Positions 23,669 through 28,044 of a DNA stretch of 28,044 nucleotides are shown here, in pieces. Made by a program: the position numbers and the translations under genes. The DNA comes from Helicobacter_D ganmani (lineage in GTDB: Bacteria; Campylobacterota; Campylobacteria; Campylobacterales; Helicobacteraceae): assembly GCF_965138225.1 (NCBI RefSeq), contig NZ_CBCSAX010000019.1. One strand, given 5' to 3'. The notes under the pieces are model-generated. The model saw only the letters and a list, made by a program, of their open reading frames with translations. It was not told the DNA's origin and did no database searches. Position 1 is the first letter of the stretch, and each line of letters opens with the position of its first letter.

Positions 23669-24595
23669 ATGAATATTATTTTTGGTCCTGTTCATTCAAG
23701 ACGATTTGGGGAATCTCTTGGCGTAGATTTGTCTCCTGATATTAAACAATGCAATTATGATTGTTTGTATTGTGAATTAAAGGGCAAAAAAGCACAAGAT
23801 TTTATGGAAAATTATTTGGAAGTAGAAGTGATTTTAAAGGAAATCCAAAAAGGCTTGGAACATTTTCCAAATATAGAATCCTTGACGATTACTGCTAATG
23901 GAGAGCCAACACTTTATCCACATTTGTATGAGTTGATGTTGCGTTTAGAAGACATTAAAGGCACAAAACAGACTTTACTCTTAACAAATGGTTCTTTATT
24001 GCACGACCCTATTGTTGCGCGTGCTTGCTTATTGTTTGATAAAGTAAAATTTTCATTAGACGCAGTCAGCAAAGAGGTGTTTAAAAAGATTGACCGCCCA
24101 AGTAAAAGCGTAAATTTAGAGCAAATTTTACAAGGAATCTATCAGTTTGGTGCGGATTTTGGAGGCGAATTGTATGCAGAAATTTTATTTGTAGAGACGA
24201 TCAATGATTCTTTAGACGAAGTTAAAAAAATGGCAAAATTTCTTGCTCCTATGCGATTAAAACGCGTTGATATTAGCACGATTGACCGCCCTGCTGCCTA
24301 TCAAGTCAAGAGTGTTTCTCAAGAGAAATTGGAGTTATTTGGAAAAGTTTTTTTAGATTTTGGACTTCCAATTTTTATTCCCAAAAGAGCGGAACCCAAA
24401 GAACAAGTGCAATTAAATTTAAGTCGCGATGAAATCCTAAAAACAATCGCCTTGCGTCCTCAAAGCACGGAAGATGTTGCAACGTTATGGAATATCTATT
24501 CGCGTGAGATTCTACAAGATTTGTTGCAAAGCGGTCAAGTGGAGATTGTAGAAAATAATGCTACAAAGTTTTATCGCATTGGAATAAAAGCTTAA
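23669..24595 (+). CDS. Radical SAM protein (COG0731-like)
   Basis: A 308-aa protein opening MNIIFGPVHSRRFGESLGVD, followed by CNYDCLYC (Cys28, 32, 35), the CxxxCxxC site of a radical SAM [4Fe-4S] cluster. ITANGEPTLYPH (about 76-87) is the GEPTL-type element of this subgroup, near the region that binds SAM, and KFSLDAVSKEVFKKIDRP follows. The last 70 residues (DEILKTIALRPQSTEDVATL) look like a winged-helix DNA-binding domain. The substrate is unknown; relatives are annotated only as Fe-S oxidoreductases. It precedes the ABC transporter gene with a 54-base gap that contains a new promoter, so it is probably its own unit. Confidence 0.85.
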   Translation: MNIIFGPVHSRRFGESLGVDLSPDIKQCNYDCLYCELKGKKAQDFMENYLEVEVILKEIQKGLEHFPNIESLTITANGEPTLYPHLYELMLRLEDIKGTKQTLLLTNGSLLHDPIVARACLLFDKVKFSLDAVSKEVFKKIDRPSKSVNLEQILQGIYQFGADFGGELYAEILFVETINDSLDEVKKMAKFLAPMRLKRVDISTIDRPAAYQVKSVSQEKLELFGKVFLDFGLPIFIPKRAEPKEQVQLNLSRDEILKTIALRPQSTEDVATLWNIYSREILQDLLQSGQVEIVENNATKFYRIGIKA

Positions 24596-24614
24596 AAAAT
24601 ATGCGGAATTTTGC

Positions 24615-24620
24615 TATAAT
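24615..24620 (+). promoter_or_regulatory. Candidate -10 of the amino-acid ABC transporter operon
   Basis: A perfect TATAAT in the context TTTTGCTATAAT, 29 bases before the binding-protein start. AAAGGAAAAGG lies directly before the ATG. Confidence 0.55.
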
Positions 24621-24649
24621 CCAAGCTTAATTTCGTTAAAGGAAAAGGT

Positions 24650-25432
24650 ATGCAAAAGTTGATTTGGGCAAGTTTGTTGGCGATTTTGGCGGTGATTTTT
24701 GTGCAAGGTTGTAGCAAGAGTGAAGAAAAGATTGTAATGGCTACTGCTGCAGAATTTCCTCCTTTTGAATATAAAGAGGGCAATGAATTTAAGGGCATTG
24801 ATGTAGAGATTGCACAAGAGGTGGCAAAGATTTTGGGTAAAACTTTGGAAATTAAAGATATGGAATTTGATTCTGTTGTGAGTGCTGTAAGTAGTGCGAA
24901 TGTAGATTTTGGTGCAAGTGGTTTGACGATTAATGAGGCGCGTTCAAAAGTTGTGGATTTTACTACCTCTTATTATAATGCAAATCAAGTTGTCATCATT
25001 AAAAATTCCGATTCTGAATTAAAAGCTGTGGGTGATAATGCAGCAGAACTCATTAAGGCAATCAACAAAAAGAATGGAATCAAGATTGGTGTGCAAACGG
25101 GAACAACAGGGGCATTTTATGCGCAAGGCGATAAAGATTGGGGTTTTGAGGGCTTTAAAAATGCTGAAGTTAAGGGATTCGTCAATGGTTCTTTGGCGGT
25201 AAGTGCGCTAGAAAATGGGCAGATTGATATTGTGATTATTGATGAAGCTCCCGCGCGTTTAATCTCCAAAAACTACGTAAACACAGAAGTTTTAAGCGCG
25301 TATTTGACGGAAGAGAGGTATGGAATTGCAGTAAAAAAAGGCAATCAAGAGCTTTTGGATTCCATTAATCAAGCACTTGAGAAAATGCGAACAGAGGGCG
25401 TGCTAGATAAAATTATTAAAAAGTATTATTAA
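24650..25432 (+). CDS. Amino-acid ABC transporter, substrate-binding lipoprotein
   Basis: A 260-aa solute-binding protein of family 3 (polar amino acids). Residues 1-20 are a lipoprotein signal ending in the lipobox VQGC, with lipidation at Cys21. The first lobe reads IVMATAAEFPPFEYKEGNEF then KGIDVEIAQEVAKILGK, and DFGASGLTINEARSKVVDFT is the ligand-contact region. The second lobe has KIGVQTGTTGAFYAQ and YGIAVKKGNQELLDSINQAL. Arg and Asp residues at the usual carboxylate- and amine-binding places are present, but the exact amino acid cannot be read. The tether requires Lgt, LspA and usually Lnt; an lnt gene lies at 16383-17780. The permease follows after 14 bases. Confidence 0.93.
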   Translation: MQKLIWASLLAILAVIFVQGCSKSEEKIVMATAAEFPPFEYKEGNEFKGIDVEIAQEVAKILGKTLEIKDMEFDSVVSAVSSANVDFGASGLTINEARSKVVDFTTSYYNANQVVIIKNSDSELKAVGDNAAELIKAINKKNGIKIGVQTGTTGAFYAQGDKDWGFEGFKNAEVKGFVNGSLAVSALENGQIDIVIIDEAPARLISKNYVNTEVLSAYLTEERYGIAVKKGNQELLDSINQALEKMRTEGVLDKIIKKYY

Positions 25433-25446
25433 AAGCCCAAGAATTT

Positions 25447-26145
25447 ATGGATAAAATAGAAATTTTTTATAATCAACTCATTGTCAAAGGCGGTTACACG
25501 CTTGTTGTAGAGGGTTTATTTGTTACGATTCTACTCGCAGTGTGTGGTTTGATGATTGGAATCTTTGTAGGCACAATGCTTGCGATTTTAATTACCAAAG
25601 AAGAGAAAAACACATTAGAATATTTGCTTGTGGGAATTGGAAAGCTGTATGTGGGATTCTTTCGTGGGACGCCGATTGTTGTGCAGCTTTTGTTCATCTA
25701 TTTTGTAATTCTACCTCTTTTTGGTTTGGCGGGAAGCAGTGCTTTATTGGTTGCTATTGTGATTTTTGGTCTTAATAGTGGTGCGTATGTTAGTGAGATT
25801 ATTCGCGGTGGAATCTTGAGCGTGGATAGCGGACAAAATGAGGCTGCAAGGGCACTTGGGCTTAATTCTAAACAAAGTATGCGTTTTATTGTTTTTCCGC
25901 AAGCCTTGAAAAATGCGTTGCCAAATTTAGGAAATGAGTTCATCACGCTTCTTAAAGAAACTTCGGTAGCAAATTATGTTACCGTTCATGATTTAACCTA
26001 TGCGTTTAAGACGATTGGTAGTGCAAGCTATGAATATATGATTCCATATTTTTTCTTGGCACTCTGCTATTTGGTGTTGGTAATGATTGCGAGCTTTGTT
26101 GTTAAGAAATACGAGGGGAAACTAAGAAAAAGTGATAAGCGTTAG
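25447..26145 (+). CDS. Amino-acid ABC transporter permease
   Basis: A 232-aa inner-membrane subunit of the HisM/GlnP type with about five hydrophobic helices. The N-terminal YTLVVEGLFVTILLAVCGLM and YVGFFRGTPIVVQLLFIYFV are the usual landmarks. The cytoplasmic coupling (EAA) loop reads NEAARALGLNSKQSMRFIVF then PQALKNALPNLGNEF. Only one permease gene is present, so it probably works as a homodimer. It overlaps the ATPase gene by 14 bases. The ribosome binding site before the ATG is weak, suggesting coupling to the gene upstream. Confidence 0.94.
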   Translation: MDKIEIFYNQLIVKGGYTLVVEGLFVTILLAVCGLMIGIFVGTMLAILITKEEKNTLEYLLVGIGKLYVGFFRGTPIVVQLLFIYFVILPLFGLAGSSALLVAIVIFGLNSGAYVSEIIRGGILSVDSGQNEAARALGLNSKQSMRFIVFPQALKNALPNLGNEFITLLKETSVANYVTVHDLTYAFKTIGSASYEYMIPYFFLALCYLVLVMIASFVVKKYEGKLRKSDKR

Positions 26146-26965
26146 AAATTTAGTTAAAAAATATTATGAAAGTGGCACAAAAGAGGACAAGAGTGAGAAA
26201 ATTGTGCTTAATGGCTTGAATGTGGAATTTCAGCGAGGAGAGAAAGTTGTCATCGTCGGACCAAGCGGAAGTGGTAAAAGCACTTTTTTACGCTGTTTAA
26301 ACCTGCTTGAGATTCCAGATAGTGGAGAGATTTGGCTAGATAATCGGCGCATTTCTGAAATTAGTATTGATTTGTATCCGGAATTAGCAAATCTCAAAGG
26401 CAAGGCTTTAAATCTCGCTATAAAAGAATACGACAAAAAAGACCGACAAGACATTAATGAAGCGCGTGCCAAAATGGGTATGGTATTCCAACATTTTAAT
26501 TTATTTAATAATTTAAATGTAATAGAAAATATTACTTTAGCTCCCATTAAGCTTAAAAAAATGAGTGTCGGGGAAGCAAAAGAAGTGGGTTTGGCTTTAT
26601 TGCAACGTGTAGGATTGTATGATAAGGCATATGAATACCCTTCTCGCTTAAGTGGAGGACAAAAGCAGAGGGTTGCGATTGCACGTTCGCTCGCAATGAA
26701 GCCAGAAGTAATACTTTTTGATGAGCCCACAAGTGCGCTAGATCCTGAAATGGTGGGTGGCGTGCTAAGTTTAATGAAAAGCTTGGCTGATGAGGGAATG
26801 AGTATGGTGTGTGTTACGCACGAAATGGGTTTTGCCAAAGAGGTAGCAACAAGGGTTTTGTTTATGGAGGGTGGAAAAATCTTGGAGGATTCTCCCCCAA
26901 TGGAATTTTTTGATTCTCCTAAAAATGAGCGTTTGCAGTATTTTTTAAGCCATATTCGGCGATAG
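26132..26965 (+). CDS. Amino-acid ABC transporter ATP-binding protein
   Basis: A 277-aa nucleotide-binding subunit of the GlnQ/HisP family. Walker A GPSGSGKST (residues 43-51), Q-loop MVFQHFNLF, signature LSGGQKQRVAIARSLAM, Walker B VILFDEPTSALD and H-loop VCVTHEMGF are all intact. It is longer than the 240-aa GlnQ because of an insertion of about 30 residues before the Q-loop (NLKGKALNLAIKEYDKKDRQ), the region where HisP also carries extra sequence. The start is GTG at 26132 inside the permease gene, with GAGGGG about 14 bases before; no better start keeps Walker A at the normal distance. It completes a three-gene importer. No terminator is evident after it. Confidence 0.94.
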   Translation: MISVRNLVKKYYESGTKEDKSEKIVLNGLNVEFQRGEKVVIVGPSGSGKSTFLRCLNLLEIPDSGEIWLDNRRISEISIDLYPELANLKGKALNLAIKEYDKKDRQDINEARAKMGMVFQHFNLFNNLNVIENITLAPIKLKKMSVGEAKEVGLALLQRVGLYDKAYEYPSRLSGGQKQRVAIARSLAMKPEVILFDEPTSALDPEMVGGVLSLMKSLADEGMSMVCVTHEMGFAKEVATRVLFMEGGKILEDSPPMEFFDSPKNERLQYFLSHIRR

Positions 26966-26990
26966 AGGAAAGTTAAGCTTTTGCGTGTTC

Positions 26991-27050
26991 CTGCGAGGAG
27001 TTTAAGCAATTTATAATGTAGAATTCCAATTAAAAGATTCCATTAAGCAT
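26991..27050 (+). repeat. Dispersed intergenic repeat, partial copy 2
   Basis: CTGCGAGGAG, then ATAATG, GAATTCCAATTAAAAGATTCC and CATTAA correspond in order to the left half of 200-309. The copies have diverged by substitutions and an indel of about 10 bases. The right half (GATTGC...GCAATGAC) is missing or rearranged here. It lies in the non-coding stretch after the ABC transporter. Confidence 0.4.
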
Positions 27051-27082
27051 ATATCTTTATCCTAAATTATGGATTTGCAGGG

Positions 27083-27162
27083 GCAGTGTTTATGCAATGC
27101 ACTTCACGCATTGTAACTGCTCTCAAGAGCGACAACATTGTTTTCTTGCGAAATTTCGCAAG
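27083..27162. repeat. Cluster of three hairpins
   Basis: First hairpin: GCAGT (27083-27087) with ACTGC (27116-27120), enclosing CAATGC (27095-27100) with GCATTG (27108-27113). Second: GCTC-TCAA-GAGC (27119-27130), sharing its first bases. Third: the perfect 18-base palindrome CTTGCGAAATTTCGCAAG (27145-27162). None has a strong T-run. Three stems in 80 bases is dense and points to a structured repeat or a mobile-element end. It lies between the transporter operon and a broken gene. Confidence 0.45.
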
Positions 27163-27170
27163 GATAAAAA

Positions 27171-27517
27171 TTAGTCATTGCGTTGTTGTGATAGAGTTGT
27201 TCCATCTAATTCTAATAAAGTAGATTTTTGTGCTATTGCGCCATAGGTTTGGACTTCTCCATAGGGAATCTCACAAAGCTCTTCCCAAACCGATTTTTGA
27301 AATTCTGTTCCATAGGGCGATAGAGGCAAATCAAACTTTTTGCGTTGCAGAGCAAACATTCTTTTAATTTTCGTATGGCCTCAAGCGTTAAGGGGTTTGC
27401 ATTGGATTGAGAGGAGTTTTGGGAATCCACAAAACAAACTTCTAAAATTGCCTTGCCATTGTCCTTAATGAGGATTTCACCCAAAGGACTTTGTAAGATT
27501 GCTTCAAAAATTTTCAT
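27171..27517 (-). pseudogene. Broken methylated-DNA-protein cysteine methyltransferase (Ogt/MGMT type)
   Basis: The N-terminal domain starts at the ATG 27515-27517 (MKIFEAILQSPLGEILIKDN, then GKAILEVCFVDSQ) and leads to IRKLKEC. The frame then shifts near 27350-27360 into ALQRKKFDLPLSPYGTEFQK, SVWEELCEIPYGEVQTYGAI and AQKS, a clear match to the family up to the helix before the active site. Homology stops at about 27222, and an unrelated 16-residue tail runs to a stop. The catalytic PCHR segment is absent. The intact protein would remove alkyl groups from O6-alkylguanine; this copy cannot. It carries two independent lesions: a frameshift and a 3' truncation. Its upstream region has been replaced by the RepA-like fragment. 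Confidence 0.8.
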
Positions 27518-28044
27518 CAGAATAATCAAAATGATGTGCAAAATTTCTTTAATATTTTAACAGATGTAGCAAAATCAAATAAACAAGCTATTTTATTACT
27601 CCACCATTTAGATAAAAAGGGTGAAAGTCTTATGGGTAGCTCTGTCATTATCAATGCTCCTAGACTTGTCTATAAGCTCTCATTTCAAAAAGGAGAAGAT
27701 AAAAATTCTACAACTTATCGCTTACTTGAAGTATTAAAAGATAACAATAATATTAATGCCGGTGAGTTTCAAAAAACAATCAAAGTATTACAGAACTTTA
27801 GTATTGATGAACCTTTAATTAAAGATGTAAAAGTAGAAGATATTGACAATCATACTTTAGAAATTATCAATAAAAAAGATATTTCTGCTGTAAGTGTTAA
27901 TGATTTAGCAGAAGGTTATGTAACAATGAATGAAAATAGGGGAGTTTTTTATTTAAGCTCACGAAAGCTTACAGATACTAATTTTTACAAAGCTTTTAAA
28001 GAAAATGACAATAAAATAGAATTTGAAATGGCAAGCTTTAATGG
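27518..28044 (+). pseudogene. 5'-truncated RepA-like/AAA ATPase reading frame, runs off the window
   Basis: An open frame without stop runs from the codon after TAA 27494-27496 to the window end. It is at least 174 codons long from 27521 and has no ATG until 27632. Residues NDVQNFFNILTDVAKSNKQA then ILLLHHLDKKGESLMGSSVI align by eye with the part of RepA-type RecA-fold ATPases after Walker B (…FLHH.SK…RGSS.L.D..R). NAPRLVYKLSF and about 100 further residues rich in Asn, Lys and Asp follow. Walker A and Walker B are missing because the sequence upstream is the ogt pseudogene. Such ATPases are found on plasmids and integrated elements. A short protein from GTG 27536 or ATG 27632 is possible, but without the P-loop it would not be an ATPase. 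Confidence 0.6.

Noticed and set aside
26230..27009. 259-codon open frame on the minus strand across the ABC ATPase gene
   Set aside because: It is the antisense shadow of an ATPase gene with every motif intact on the plus strand; its translation is Ser/Leu-rich with no domain.
1..28044. CRISPR array, complete insertion sequence, prophage or toxin-antitoxin pair
   Set aside because: No regularly spaced repeats, transposase, integrase or paired small toxin/antitoxin frames were seen; the only mobile-element sign is the truncated ATPase frame at the right end.

Overview
The window looks like chromosomal DNA of a Helicobacter or close relative (Campylobacterota): AT-rich, with a Helicobacter-type flagellin, a FrdCAB menaquinol:fumarate reductase whose ligand residues match the Wolinella numbering, and gene strings resembling H. 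pylori (nfu-unknown-murE, purA-fliJ-motE, lnt/cvpA-lysS-glyA-DUF1882, hom-yraN). The strings are joined in an order unlike H. pylori, and tRNA genes or gene debris lie at several joints. The species cannot be fixed from the sequence alone; sodC and an ElaA-type acetyltransferase would fit an enterohepatic species.

Layout. 1-594: non-coding leader with a dead gene tail, one copy of a dispersed repeat and the flagellin 5' UTR. 595-2113: flagellin and terminator. 2187-4424 (-): nfu, unknown gene, murE. 4622-8107 (+): frdCAB and terminator. 8114-8201: tRNA-Ser(GGA). 8202-8975: no intact gene, probably a relic. 8976-9518 (-): sodC. 9651-12816 (-): hisZ-purA-fliJ-motE, a tight operon mixing nucleotide synthesis and motility. 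12975-13460: unknown 161-aa protein. 13557-15200: hom-yraN. 15201-15778: debris. 15779-15865: tRNA-Leu(CAA). 15935-16375: acetyltransferase. 16383-18280 (-): yajQ-lnt. 18404-23084 (+): cvpA-lysS-glyA-DUF1882-SPOR operon. 23213-23497 (-): ferredoxin. 23669-24595: radical SAM protein. 24650-26965: amino-acid ABC transporter. 26966-28044: scrambled zone with repeats, hairpins, a broken DNA-repair methyltransferase gene and a 5'-truncated RepA-like ATPase reading frame that leaves the window.

Functionally the window is mostly core: anaerobic respiration, cell-wall precursors, lipoprotein maturation, amino-acid and one-carbon metabolism, translation and motility. No intact phage, CRISPR array, toxin system or large new system is visible. 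The most interesting signals are a hairpin with GGA in its loop just before the flagellin start (a likely CsrA site), the orphan 161-aa gene with a flagellin-like N-terminus and a FliA-like promoter element, and the degraded mobile-element boundary at the right end.
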